NCBI GenBank assembly: GCA_947474715.1
Contig: CANJJT010000001.1
Coordinates: 62,001-126,000 of the forward strand
From: CAIYPG01 sp903864555
GTDB taxonomy: Bacteria; Pseudomonadota; Gammaproteobacteria; Burkholderiales; SG8-39
DNA: 64,000 bases
Direction of reading: 5' to 3'
The position numbers were made by a program, and so were the translations under genes. The notes below the pieces were generated by a model, which was not told where the DNA came from, searched no databases, and saw only the letters and a list, made by a program, of their open reading frames with translations. Of the stretch, positions 7,221 to 16,110 are shown one piece after another; position 1 is the first letter of the stretch, and each line of letters begins with the position of its first letter.

Positions 7221-8765
7221 TCAGACCCGCTGTCCGGCCTGCCCCATCCACGCGGCCACCCGGCTGCGCTGCAGCTCGCTCATGTGCAGACCGCACTTGC
7301 TGCGCCGCCACAGCACGTCTTCGGCGGTCTGCGCCCATTCCTTGCGCTGGAAGTAGACGAGCTCAGCCTCATGCAGTCCGCCGCCGAAGTCCTCGCCCAG
7401 GTCTGCCACGGCTGTCGCCGTGCCGAGGATTTCGCTGCTGAGCGTGCCGTGTCGGCGTGCCAGGGAGGCGACCAGCGTAGGCGGCAATCCGGCATGCCGC
7501 TGCTGCAAGTCGTGCAGAAAAGATGCGAAGTCCGCCATGTCCCCCCCGGGCAGCGGGCTGTCGCCGGTCCAGCCAGTGGCCTCACCGAGCCAGGGCCGCA
7601 GGCGCGCCAGCACCTGCTCGGCCAGACGCCGGTAGGTGGTGATTTTCCCGCCGAACACCGACAGCACCGGCGGCGATCGACTGTCAGTGCCGACATTCAG
7701 GTCCAGGTGATAGTCACGCGTCACGGCTGAAGGATTGCTGCTGCCATCGTCGTACAAGGCGCGTACCCCGCTGTAATGCCACACCACATCCGCCGGGCGC
7801 ACCGGCCGGACGGCGTAACGGCTGGCGGCCGCGCACAGATAGCGGATCTCGGTTTCGCTGATGTGCGCCCGCCCGGGCGCAGCCTGCTCCTCCGGGGTGA
7901 GTGGCACATCGGTGGTGCCGATGAGGGTGAAGTCCCCTTCATAGGGAATCATGAAGATGATGCGGCGGTCGGGATTCTGCAGGATGTAAGCCTGACCCCC
8001 GGGGTGCAGCCGCGGCACGATGATGTGGCTGCCGCGTATCAGGCGCACGCCGGCCCGGGCAGCTTGCTGCAGTTGCTGCGCCAGCACGGACTGCACCCAG
8101 GGCCCGGCAGCATTGACCAGGACACGCGCCGATACCTCCGACTGCTGCGCCCCGCTCTGCAATTGCAGGCTCCAGGCATGCCCGAGACGTTGCGCCGACA
8201 CCAGCCGGGTGCGCGTGCGGATGTCAGCCCCATGGTCGGCGGCACTGCGGGCATTGAGCAGAACCAGGCGGGCATCATCCACCCAGCAGTCGAAGTAGCT
8301 GAAGCCGGTGTCAAAGGCCGGATTCAGTCCGGCGCCCAGTCCATCAGCCGCGAGACGGACACGCCGCGAGCGCGGCAGCGGGCCGCCCGGCAGGAAACGC
8401 CGCCAGCCCCCCAGATGGTCATAGAGGAGCAGCCCGGCCGCAATCAACCAGGCCGGCCGCAGATGGCTTTCATGCGGCATGACGAATTGCAGCGGCCAAA
8501 TGATGTGCGGCGCGATACGCAGCAGGGTTTCGCGCTCGGCCAGCGATTGCGCCACCAGGCCGAATTCGTAGTACTCCAGATATCTCAGTCCACCATGGAC
8601 GAGCTTGGTGCTGGCCGAGGAGGTGGCCGACGCCAGGTCGTGTTGCTCCAGCAGCAGCACCGACAGGCCACGGCCGGCGGCATCACGGGCGATGCCCGCA
8701 CCATTGATGCCACCGCCGATGACGGCCAGGTCATATTGAAGCGTCGAATCGTCCCGGACCACCAT
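7221..8765 (-). CDS. glpD: Aerobic glycerol-3-phosphate dehydrogenase
   Basis: GlpD oxidises glycerol-3-phosphate to dihydroxyacetone phosphate at the inner membrane and passes electrons to ubiquinone. The FAD-binding Rossmann motif 'DLAVIGGGINGAGIARDAAGRG' is at the N-terminus, followed by 'SSASTKLVHGGLRYLEYYEFGLV', a GlpD hallmark. The central part has 'IPYEGDFTLIGTTD' and the C-terminal cap has 'VLSVFGGKITTYRRLAE'. The ATG at 8765 gives 514 residues, normal for the family. It follows an unknown gene by 32 bases, with glpK upstream, consistent with a glycerol operon. No glpF transporter or glpR repressor lies in the cluster. Confidence 0.95.
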   Translation of the reverse strand: MVVRDDSTLQYDLAVIGGGINGAGIARDAAGRGLSVLLLEQHDLASATSSASTKLVHGGLRYLEYYEFGLVAQSLAERETLLRIAPHIIWPLQFVMPHESHLRPAWLIAAGLLLYDHLGGWRRFLPGGPLPRSRRVRLAADGLGAGLNPAFDTGFSYFDCWVDDARLVLLNARSAADHGADIRTRTRLVSAQRLGHAWSLQLQSGAQQSEVSARVLVNAAGPWVQSVLAQQLQQAARAGVRLIRGSHIIVPRLHPGGQAYILQNPDRRIIFMIPYEGDFTLIGTTDVPLTPEEQAAPGRAHISETEIRYLCAAASRYAVRPVRPADVVWHYSGVRALYDDGSSNPSAVTRDYHLDLNVGTDSRSPPVLSVFGGKITTYRRLAEQVLARLRPWLGEATGWTGDSPLPGGDMADFASFLHDLQQRHAGLPPTLVASLARRHGTLSSEILGTATAVADLGEDFGGGLHEAELVYFQRKEWAQTAEDVLWRRSKCGLHMSELQRSRVAAWMGQAGQRV

Positions 8766-8797
8766 GTCAGGTCCCAACGCTCAGGCTGGCAGGCGGA

Positions 8798-9265
8798 TCA
8801 GCGCGGCTTGCTGAAATCGAGGTTGTCTTCCGATGCGGCGGGCGGGCTTGCGGGTGCTGGCGCTGCTGCCGGCGCGGCAGCAGGCGCAGCGGGTGCAGCG
8901 GTCCTTGCCGCCGTCGCGGCCGCCACCTTGGCGGCAAAGCGCTGTGCAGCAGGCGGCACTGCAGCATCCGGTGCCGTCAGGTCCGGCTGGCCACCCCCAG
9001 GAGGCAGGGCAAACAGGCGTTCCAGGTCGGCCACGATGGCCTCCGTGTCGACGGCGGCACGTCCCTGATAGCGCAGCAGAATGCGCGAGGGCAGGTCGAG
9101 GAGGCGCGGGTCCGGCGCGCGGGTGTTGGCCGCCACATTCAGCATGGGGATGAGGTGGGTGCTGCGCCAGCCGCCATCGGCGCGTTCGACGGCATCGATG
9201 ATGGCCTGCTGGGAACGGGCAATGCCGGCAAGGAGTTCGGCGAGGTGGGCGACGGATATGGTCAT
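8798..9265 (-). CDS. Hypothetical protein between glpK and glpD, Ala/Pro-rich tail
   Basis: The ATG at 9265 is preceded by AGGGA and gives 155 residues; the longer upstream frame lacks protein-like character. Residues 1-85 look like a folded, helix-rich domain ('MTISVAHLAELLAGIARSQQ', 'STHLIPMLNVAANTR', 'IVADLERLFALPPG'). The rest is a low-complexity Ala/Pro tail ending 'EDNLDFSKPR'. There is no signal peptide or transmembrane helix. I do not recognise the family. Its place between glpK (148 bases upstream) and glpD (32 bases downstream) on the same strand suggests cotranscription, but no glycerol-related function can be read from it. Confidence 0.6.
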   Translation of the reverse strand: MTISVAHLAELLAGIARSQQAIIDAVERADGGWRSTHLIPMLNVAANTRAPDPRLLDLPSRILLRYQGRAAVDTEAIVADLERLFALPPGGGQPDLTAPDAAVPPAAQRFAAKVAAATAARTAAPAAPAAAPAAAPAPASPPAASEDNLDFSKPR

Positions 9266-9413
9266 GGGGGTCCCTGGGCATGAATACGCAAGCGCAGTCA
9301 TTGTAGGCGAAGGTTGCGGCCGCAGGCACAAGGCCACGCAGCCCCGGTTCGCCGCCCGCAAGAACGTTGACGACGCAATAACGTCGCAATGACGATGGCG
9401 ATGCAGCGAAGCC

Positions 9414-10925
9414 TCAGGCCGGTGGCCGATCCCAATCACGCGAACGATCAACAGCACTGCGCCAGCGCGCCATGCTCGCGGCCGCCTCGTCGCGGCTCAT
9501 GCGTGGCTCGAAGCGTGCCGCCACCTGCCAGTTGCGCTCGATGGCATCGGTGTCCTGCCATACGCCGGTGGCCAGGCCGGCGAGGCAAGCCGCCCCGAGC
9601 GCCGTGGTTTCGGTCACCCGTGGACGCACCACCGGCACCCCCAACAGGTCCGCCTGGAATTGCATCAGCAAGGCATTGCCCGAGGCGCCGCCATCGACAC
9701 GCAGTTCACTCAGGGGCTGGCCGGCGTCGCGCTCCATGGCAAGCAGGACTTCAGCCGTCTGGTAGGCCACGGATTCGAGCGCTGCGCGCACGATGTGGGC
9801 GCGCGAGGATCCCCGCGTCAGGCCGATCAGCAAGCCGCGCGCATGCGGGTCCCAGTGTGGGGCACCCAGACCGGTGAAAGCCGGCACCAGGTACAGGCCC
9901 CCGGTAGAAGTCACCGAAGCGGCCAGGGCTTCGCTTTCGGCTGCGCTACGGATGATGCGTAGTTCGTCGCGCAGCCACTGGATCACGGCGCCAGCCATGA
10001 AGACGCTGCCCTCCAGGGCATATTGCTGCGGCTGCCCGGTCAGCGCGGCAGCACAGGTCGTCAGCAGACCATTGGTCGAGGGGATGGCGATGGTGCCGGT
10101 GTTGAGCAGCATGAAACAGCCGGTGCCATAGGTGTTCTTGGCCATGCCAGGATGATTGCAGGCCTGACCGAACAGCGCCGCCTGCTGGTCGCCGGCAATA
10201 CCGGCGATAGGAATGGCACCGTTCCCCTGGTCCTTGAGCAAGCGTGTGCTCACATGTCCGAAGAGACCCGAGGAAGGCTGAACCTCTGGCAGCATGGAGG
10301 CCGGGATACGGAACAGCTCGAGCAGTTCCGCATCCCACTGCCGGCGGTGGATGTTGTAGAGCAAGGTGCGCGAAGCATTGCTCACGTCGGTGACATGCAG
10401 CCGGCCAGCGGAAAGCTTCCAGGCCAGCCAGGTATCCACGGTACCGAAGGCCAGCCGGCCACGCTCGGCCAGCGCGCGTGCACCCGGGACTTCATCCAGG
10501 ATCCAGACAATCTTGGTTGCCGAGAAATAGGGATCGAGGACCAGGCCGGTGCGGCTGGTGATGAAACCGGACAGGCCCTCGGCCCGCAGGCGCTCGCAAT
10601 GAGTGGCGGTACGCCGGTCCTGCCAGACGATGGCCCGGTGAAGGGGTTGCCCGGTGTCCCGGTCCCAGACCACGGTGGTTTCGCGCTGATTGGTGATGCC
10701 CACGGCCGCCAGGGCGCCGGCCGGAAGGCCAGCACGCTTGAGCACACGCTTCAAACAGGCCAGCTGGGTGCGCCAGATCTCCTCCGCATCATGCTCGACC
10801 CAGCCGGGCTGTGGATAGTGCTGGGTGAATTGCTTCTGCGCCACACCGTGCACCTGACCCAGACCATCGAAGAGGATGGCGCGTGAACTGGTGGTGCCCT
10901 GGTCCAGGGCGAGTACGTACTTCAT
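9414..10925 (-). CDS. glpK: Glycerol kinase
   Basis: GlpK phosphorylates glycerol to glycerol-3-phosphate using ATP, trapping it in the cytosol for GlpD. The FGGY-kinase N-terminal phosphate motif 'LALDQGTTSSRAILFD' starts at residue 5. 'NQRETTVVWDRDTGQPLHRAIVWQDRRT' includes the substrate-binding region. 'GIAGDQQAALFGQ' and 'LRVDGGASGNALLMQFQADLLG' (ADP-binding, near residue 410) complete the set. The ATG at 10925 is preceded by GGGAGGGAA and gives 503 residues, the usual length. The gene is 37 bases downstream of the histidine kinase gene, so the two-component system and the glycerol genes may share a transcript. Confidence 0.97.
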   Translation of the reverse strand: MKYVLALDQGTTSSRAILFDGLGQVHGVAQKQFTQHYPQPGWVEHDAEEIWRTQLACLKRVLKRAGLPAGALAAVGITNQRETTVVWDRDTGQPLHRAIVWQDRRTATHCERLRAEGLSGFITSRTGLVLDPYFSATKIVWILDEVPGARALAERGRLAFGTVDTWLAWKLSAGRLHVTDVSNASRTLLYNIHRRQWDAELLELFRIPASMLPEVQPSSGLFGHVSTRLLKDQGNGAIPIAGIAGDQQAALFGQACNHPGMAKNTYGTGCFMLLNTGTIAIPSTNGLLTTCAAALTGQPQQYALEGSVFMAGAVIQWLRDELRIIRSAAESEALAASVTSTGGLYLVPAFTGLGAPHWDPHARGLLIGLTRGSSRAHIVRAALESVAYQTAEVLLAMERDAGQPLSELRVDGGASGNALLMQFQADLLGVPVVRPRVTETTALGAACLAGLATGVWQDTDAIERNWQVAARFEPRMSRDEAAASMARWRSAVDRSRDWDRPPA

Positions 10926-10962
10926 CGGGCTTCCCTCCCGCAGGTAATGCTGCATGGCTGCA

Positions 10963-12657
10963 TCAAGGCACCCCCGCGACGGCCATCGGCAGCGTCACCC
11001 GCATTTCCACGCCACTGCCGTCGGGACGGTTGAGGGCAGCGATACGGCCGCCATGGAACTCCGCAATCAGCCGCGCAACATACAGGCCCAGTCCGAGGTG
11101 CAGGCCGCCACCCTGATCGCCTTCGCGCAGGGACACCATGGCATTGAACAGGCGCGCCGCCAGACCTTCGGCCAGCAGAGGGCCGGCATTCACCACACTC
11201 AGCTGCACCCGTTGCTCCAGCCGGTGCAGGACGATGCGCACCGGCTGTCCGGCCGTGCTGTAGTCCACCGCATTGTCCACCAGCTTGTCCAGTAGCTGCG
11301 CCAGCAGGTCCGGCGATCCCCGCACCGGAACCGTTCCTGCGGGCAGTTCCAGCTCGAAGGCTGTTTGTGGCCAGGCGCTGCGATAACCGCTGACGCAGGC
11401 CGACACCACCGCAGACATTTCATAGTCCTCGCGATCCGCACTGTGCAGGCTTTGCTCCAGGCGGGTGGCCTCGGTCATGCGATTGAGGATGGCGGAAAGA
11501 CGAGCCAGCCCTTCCTCGGCGCGCACGATGTAAGTCTGCGCAGTTTGCTCCGGCAGGGATGCCCGCAGGTTCTCCAGCGAGGAACGCACCACCGCCACTG
11601 GCGTGCGCAATTCGTGGGACAGCCGGTCGGCCAGGGTTTCCAGATAGGCCTGTTGCTGCGACAGGCGTGACAGCACCGAGGAGAAGCTGCGGGAGAGGTC
11701 ACCGATCTCGTCGCTGGAACGCTGGCCGGACACCAGGCCGGTGATGCGACCGCGCGCATCGATGGCCGCCTCCGCCTCGTCGCGCAGCCGGATGATACGG
11801 CTGGACACGCGAAAGGCAAACCACATCAGGGCTGCAGCGGCCACGGCAAACACCGCCAACGTGACCACCAGCAGGCGCTCCAGTGCGAGCTTGCGAACCG
11901 TCAGGATGGAGTTGGTGGTCTCCTCCACCACCACGGCGCCCAGCACCTCATCACCGCTCCAGACGGGATGGGCAGCCGACATGATCACGGCCAGCCCGTC
12001 GGGCGAGGTGCGCATTCGGGTGCCGGGCAGACCCTGCAGGGCATTGGCGATTTCCTTGCCGGTGGCGAGTACATCATCGGGTGCGGCTTCGTCGAAATCC
12101 TCACGCGGCGGCGGGATCAGCCATTCCATGAAGCGACGGCTCAAGGCCTGCTCGGCAGCCGGTGCGTTCGGGCGCCGCAGTTCACCCGCCAACGCCAGCA
12201 GGCGGTAACGCCGGTTGACCACCCAGATGCGCGAGGTGGTGCGCTCCAGGCCCTTGAGGATGGCGGCGATTTCCGCAGAGCGCACTTCATCGCGCAGCGG
12301 CGCTACCGGCTCGCGTGCCAGCGGTGATCCCGGCAGCGAGGACTCATGCTGCGGTTGCAGGTCTGGCGGCAGCTGCGATTCCACGGCCAGTTGCTGCAGC
12401 AACGCTTCGGCCTGCTGGCGAGTGTTGTCCGCGCCGGCCTGCGCCGCCGCAGCGGGTACATCGACCAGGCCGGGCCGGTCATGCAAGGCGGTAGCCACCG
12501 CACGCGCCGTGCCCAGCAGGGTCTGCAACTGGGCGTCGAGGAGAAAGCGCTCCATCTCGCGCACATAACGGTAACCGAACCAGGGCAGCGCCAGCAGCGC
12601 CAGGGACAACAGCGCCAGCCGCAGGCGCAGGCTGAGGGCCGGCAGCCTCAGGCGCAT
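10963..12657 (-). CDS. pdsS: Sensor histidine kinase, dedicated-sortase-system (PdsS) type
   Basis: The ATG at 12657 gives 564 residues. The N-terminal membrane anchor reads 'LALLSLALLALPWFGYRYVREMERFLL', a strikingly typical opening of the 'proteobacterial dedicated sortase system histidine kinase' family as I remember it. A large periplasmic region follows. A second membrane segment ('VVTLAVFAVAAAALMWFAF') precedes a HAMP-like linker. The H-box 'DRLSHELRTPVAVVRSSLENL' carries the phosphorylated His, and an ATPase domain with 'LVDNAVDYS' (N-box) and 'GGLHLGLGLYVARLIA' completes the kinase. The response regulator gene lies immediately upstream. No sortase or OmpA-like PdsO partner is visible nearby, so the subfamily name is tentative. 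Confidence 0.8.
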   Translation of the reverse strand: MRLRLPALSLRLRLALLSLALLALPWFGYRYVREMERFLLDAQLQTLLGTARAVATALHDRPGLVDVPAAAAQAGADNTRQQAEALLQQLAVESQLPPDLQPQHESSLPGSPLAREPVAPLRDEVRSAEIAAILKGLERTTSRIWVVNRRYRLLALAGELRRPNAPAAEQALSRRFMEWLIPPPREDFDEAAPDDVLATGKEIANALQGLPGTRMRTSPDGLAVIMSAAHPVWSGDEVLGAVVVEETTNSILTVRKLALERLLVVTLAVFAVAAAALMWFAFRVSSRIIRLRDEAEAAIDARGRITGLVSGQRSSDEIGDLSRSFSSVLSRLSQQQAYLETLADRLSHELRTPVAVVRSSLENLRASLPEQTAQTYIVRAEEGLARLSAILNRMTEATRLEQSLHSADREDYEMSAVVSACVSGYRSAWPQTAFELELPAGTVPVRGSPDLLAQLLDKLVDNAVDYSTAGQPVRIVLHRLEQRVQLSVVNAGPLLAEGLAARLFNAMVSLREGDQGGGLHLGLGLYVARLIAEFHGGRIAALNRPDGSGVEMRVTLPMAVAGVP

Positions 12658-12718
12658 GGATGCGGGCCGCGGAACACGGGCTTCAACTCGTACGTCGGCA
12701 CCGAGGTCTGCACCGCGG

Positions 12719-13408
12719 TCAGGCCTTCCAGCGGTAACCCATGCCATACACCGTGTCGATGCGATCAAAGCTGACATCGAGCTCCGCGAACTTGCGGCGT
12801 ATGCGCTTGATATGGGAGGTGATAGTGGCGTCATCGACCACCAGTTCGGCATCCTTCATCAGCTGGTCGCGGTCCTTCACGTGGCCAGGAAAGCGCGCCA
12901 AGGCATGCACGATCCAGAATTCGGTGAGGGTGAGATCCACCGCAGCGCCCTTCCAGTACATGGTGAAGCGGCGCAGGTCCACCCGCAGGTCGCCACGCTC
13001 GAGCACTTCTTCGCTGCTGCCCCGCTCCTGCATGGCGTCCAGCCGCCGGAACAGTGCCGCAATGCGTGCCAGCAGGTGGGCGAAGCTGATGTCCTTGGTC
13101 AGGTAGTCATCCGCCCCCAGACGCAGGCCCGAGACGATATCGATCTCGCTGTCACGCGCAGTGAGAAAGATGATGGGCACCGTGGCCGACAACGCGCGCA
13201 GGTCGCGGCACAGCGCGAACCCGGCATCCTGGTCGCGCCCCAGTCCGATGTCGATGATGGCCAGATCGGGCAGGCGCAGGCGGAAAGCAGCAATCGCATC
13301 CGGGCGATTGGCGTACGCGGTAATTTCGTAGCCCTGGCGCACCAGCGCGTCGCTGTAGTTGGCGCGCAGCGCGGCATCGTCTTCGACCAGGGCAATGCGA
13401 CGGGACAT
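12719..13408 (-). CDS. pdsR: OmpR-family response regulator, dedicated-sortase-system (PdsR) type
   Basis: This 229-residue regulator has a receiver domain with the acidic pair in 'IALVEDDAALRANYSDAL', phospho-acceptor Asp near residue 53 ('LAIIDIGLG') and the conserved Lys in 'LTKDISFAHLLARI'. A C-terminal winged helix follows ('VDLTLTEFWIVHALARFPGHVKDRDQLM', 'TSHIKRIRRKF'). The 'RRIALVEDDAALRANY' and 'PIIFLTARDSEIDIVSGLRLGADDYLTKD' stretches are typical of the PdsR-like subfamily, in my recollection. The kinase gene follows with 61 bases between the stop and the chosen ATG; the kinase frame is open upstream, so a closer start is possible. Its target genes are unknown; the adjacent glycerol genes and the divergent small membrane gene at 13601 are candidates. 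Confidence 0.85.
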   Translation of the reverse strand: MSRRIALVEDDAALRANYSDALVRQGYEITAYANRPDAIAAFRLRLPDLAIIDIGLGRDQDAGFALCRDLRALSATVPIIFLTARDSEIDIVSGLRLGADDYLTKDISFAHLLARIAALFRRLDAMQERGSSEEVLERGDLRVDLRRFTMYWKGAAVDLTLTEFWIVHALARFPGHVKDRDQLMKDAELVVDDATITSHIKRIRRKFAELDVSFDRIDTVYGMGYRWKA

Positions 13409-13600
13409 GGCTGGAACGGCTTCAGTGGTGTGCGGGGACTATACCCGAACGGGCCTGGACTCCGGCCGTGGCCAGGGCAATGCCTTTTTGTTGCCACAAT
13501 TGCTCAGCACTTTTGCCTGATTGTCACCTGCGCTGTGCCCGCTTTGGCGCATCCAATGGTGGTGAGAGACATGCTTTCGCCCACCAGACAGGAGCCGCCC

Positions 13601-13747
13601 ATGCACAGCCCGCAATCCCAAACCCGGAACCGATCCCGACTGATCGTGATGGACATCGCGGCACAGGTGCTGCTCGCGTTTGCCATCGGCCTGGCCATGA
13701 GCCTGGTGCTGGCAGCCATGGTGCTGCTGCTTTCCCAGCCGAGCTGA
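13601..13747 (+). CDS. Small single-pass membrane protein (48 aa)
   Basis: The ATG at 13601 is preceded by ACAGGAG at 7-bp spacing, a good ribosome binding site. The polar N-terminus (MHSPQSQTRNRSR) is followed by a long hydrophobic helix ('AAQVLLAFAIGLAMSLVLAAMVLLL') and a short tail. The positive-inside rule predicts the N-terminus in the cytosol. It is transcribed divergently from the response regulator gene, about 190 bases away, and could be a target or partner of that two-component system. It is too short for family recognition; the ribosome binding site and clean membrane helix support it as real. Confidence 0.6.
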   Translation: MHSPQSQTRNRSRLIVMDIAAQVLLAFAIGLAMSLVLAAMVLLLSQPS

Positions 13748-14013
13748 GGCCGACATATGCACACCGTCGATGCAAGAGCCGGTGCGGGTCATCCTGGTGA
13801 CCGGAATGCTCGCAGTCTTCGCAACGCGTAGATGCGTGGGGTTGCTCCATGCAGTCCGCTGTGTCCCGCCGGCTTCCGGAGACCACGGGCCGTTGCAGGG
13901 GGCGCTATCAATTTTCATGCTGCTCGCTGCTGCGATCCTGCCGAAACGGCATCTGGACTGGCGCGGGTTCGGCAACAGTTTCAATAAAAAACTGTCGGGA
14001 TAGGAGTCTGATC

Positions 14014-14175
14014 ATGAACGCCAACGATTTCGTGCTGGGGGTGGAATGTGCCCTGCCGCCGGGCTTTGTCCCGTATGAGGAAAGCGGCACCTCAGTTGAA
14101 ATAGCCCTGCCAGCCGGCGATGTACGGCTGACGCTGGTGCTCAACCGCCAGTCGGCTGAAGCAATCTGTGCCTGA
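14014..14175 (+). CDS. Small hypothetical protein (53 aa)
   Basis: The ORF starts 7 bases after a TAGGAG ribosome binding site and encodes a small acidic protein ('MNANDFVLGVECALPPGFVPYEESGTSVEIALPAGDVRL'). The pattern suggests beta strands. It ends 8 bases before the left end of the putative MITE. No family is recognised. The 266-base gap upstream (13748-14013) holds no other gene that I can support. Confidence 0.4.
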   Translation: MNANDFVLGVECALPPGFVPYEESGTSVEIALPAGDVRLTLVLNRQSAEAICA

Positions 14176-14183
14176 AGGCATGG

Positions 14184-14375
14184 CTAGTGTCCCGAATCGC
14201 AAATTTGCTGAATAAAAGTGCCGAGAATCAGCGCCATACGGCGTTGCTAATGCTCGCAAGCCAGCCAAGCTTGCTCCGCTTTGCGCCTTGTCTGGCACCG
14301 ATTTCGACACTTTTCCGATGCAGGGCGACTTTGTTCATGCCCAATCAGAATTCAACTTACGATTCAGGACACTAG
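14184..14375. mobile_element. Putative MITE with TA-flanked terminal inverted repeats
   Basis: Two CTAG words (14184-14187 and 14372-14375) bracket the element. Reading inward from the TA on each side, the ends are GTGTCCCGAATCGCAAATTT and the inverted copy GTGTCCTGAATCGTAAGTTG, matching at 16 of 20 positions. The element is about 186 bp between the TA dinucleotides and encodes no transposase. TA duplication with a CTAG preference is typical of IS630/mariner-like elements, so a non-autonomous IS630-type MITE is the best reading. The following 14376-14624 region holds no gene; a GC-rich inverted repeat (GGCGGC...GCCGCC type) lies near 14489-14512. Confidence 0.65.
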
Positions 14376-14624
14376 TGGCCTGTCCACATTCAGCACGCGA
14401 TTGCACCGGAGGAAATTTTTCTTCAGGGCAAGGCGCAACGCATCTCGCGCGGTGAAGGTGAACAGACCCTGGTGATGTCCGAGTCTCGGCGGCGGGCTAG
14501 CAGCCGCCGGAAGTTCCTCCCATTCCGGTCTGCGCGGCCCGTTCGCCACCTCACCTCGCTTGATATCAATCCGACCGTTAACCCAATGATGACGGATATA
14601 AAGATCGTTAATTGATCATAATAC

Positions 14625-16013
14625 TCAGGCCGCGACAGCCTTGCGGGCCGGGCTGGTCTTCGCCGCGTATGCCGTGAGTTCGCGGATGTCCGTGAGGGTT
14701 TCCAGGCTCATGATCGCGCCATGCAGTACCTGCGCCTGCGCATCGGGCAGGATGCGCGTGACGCAGTTGACGAACTTGTCCTTGAGCAATTGCGCGGGCA
14801 GCGGATTGGACGAGGTCCGGCCGAAGGGCTGGTCGACCTTGCCGCTGACAACGCGTCCATCCTTCAGCGTGACCTTCACTTCGGCGCCAAAGTGGTTGTC
14901 TTCGGGGAATTGCGCCGTGGTGTAGGCCGCCGCGTGGATCATAGGCAGCAGGTTACGAATGTGCACATCCTTGTAGGCATCATTCTCGAAATGTCCGATG
15001 GTGACCTTGCGGTCTGCCAGGGCGCGCGCAAGACAGTACTGAACGCTGAATTTGGCGTCGGTCTCACTGCGCGGGTCGGGCCGGTTGGTGTGTTCCAGTC
15101 GGCGGGTATGGGTCCAGGATTCGACGCGCTGCACCTGTTCCGGCTTCAGGTCGTGCTCGCTGGCGAGCTTGAGCATCACGTCGATAGCCGGATGGGTGCT
15201 GCCACAGCAGGGGTAGCTTTTCACGGCAATGCCGGGCTGGACGATGTCCCAGGGCTTGCCCCAGGCCGGCACGATCCTGTCAGCGGCGTAGTTGCCCTTG
15301 CCATTGAAGACCTCGAAGTAGCCTTGTTTGTGCTCGAAGGCTTCCGGATTGGCGGTGAAACCACCGCGCGCCAGCTGGGCGGCCAGCAGGCCGTTGCGGG
15401 TGCTGTGGCCGACATGCAGGGGCTTGGTCATGGTGCCGAAATTGGACTTGATGCCGGAACTGAAGGAGGCCGCGATGGCCAGCGCAATGGCGGTCTGCTC
15501 GTCACTCAGCTTCATCAGCCTGGCGCAGGCAGCGGCGGCACCGAATACGCCCAGGGTACCGGTGGGATGCCAGCCCTTGGTGTACTGGTACATGTTCACG
15601 CCCATGGAGATCTTGCACTCGGTCTCGAAGCCGGCGACATAGGCAGCAATGAATTCCCGGCCATTCGCACCGAGTTGTTCGGCGAGGGCGAACAGCGCTG
15701 GCAACACCGGCGCCGAGGGATGTCCGCCGACAGTGTTGTTGCAGTCGTCAAAGTCCAGGGCGTGTGAGGCGATGCCATTGATGTGGGCGGCATCCAGCAC
15801 GCTGATGCGACGGTCGGTACCGAACACCAGCGCCGGCCCTGGTGCGGGACTGAGGGCCTCGGCGAGGATGCGCGCGCCGTCGTAATCGCTGCCGGCGATG
15901 GTGACACCCATGGTATCGAGCACCCCGATGCGGGCCCAGTGGACCACGTCTTCAGGCAAATCTTCAAATCGCGTGGCGTTGATCAGACGGGCTAGTTCGG
16001 TTGCGATGGCCAT
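14625..16013 (-). CDS. MmgE/PrpD family protein
   Basis: This 462-residue protein has the all-helical then alpha/beta MmgE/PrpD architecture. Landmarks are 'VLDTMGVTIAGSDYDGARIL', 'HALDFDDCNNTVGGHPSAPVLPALFALAEQ' (the conserved DFDD...GHPSA motif near residue 95) and 'GWHPTGTLGVFGAAAACARL'. The family includes 2-methylcitrate dehydratase (PrpD), cis-aconitate decarboxylase and many uncharacterised lyases. No prpB, prpC or acnB gene is nearby, so the substrate is unknown. An AGGAG ribosome binding site supports the ATG at 16013. A Bug receptor gene lies 97 bases upstream on the same strand, a pairing that suggests uptake and dehydration of an organic acid. Confidence 0.9.
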   Translation of the reverse strand: MAIATELARLINATRFEDLPEDVVHWARIGVLDTMGVTIAGSDYDGARILAEALSPAPGPALVFGTDRRISVLDAAHINGIASHALDFDDCNNTVGGHPSAPVLPALFALAEQLGANGREFIAAYVAGFETECKISMGVNMYQYTKGWHPTGTLGVFGAAAACARLMKLSDEQTAIALAIAASFSSGIKSNFGTMTKPLHVGHSTRNGLLAAQLARGGFTANPEAFEHKQGYFEVFNGKGNYAADRIVPAWGKPWDIVQPGIAVKSYPCCGSTHPAIDVMLKLASEHDLKPEQVQRVESWTHTRRLEHTNRPDPRSETDAKFSVQYCLARALADRKVTIGHFENDAYKDVHIRNLLPMIHAAAYTTAQFPEDNHFGAEVKVTLKDGRVVSGKVDQPFGRTSSNPLPAQLLKDKFVNCVTRILPDAQAQVLHGAIMSLETLTDIRELTAYAAKTSPARKAVAA

Positions 16014-16110
16014 GGTGACTCCTCGTGTTTTTCTGTTTCGGTATGGCAGATCCGGCTGGGCAGTGGTCTGGGGTAGACCGGGCCGCCAGGGCGGCCGGCC
16101 GGTCCGAACC

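Noticed and set aside
13770..14003. 77-codon ORF between the two small genes
   Set aside because: No ribosome binding site and a composition unlike its neighbours; the coding call cannot be supported.
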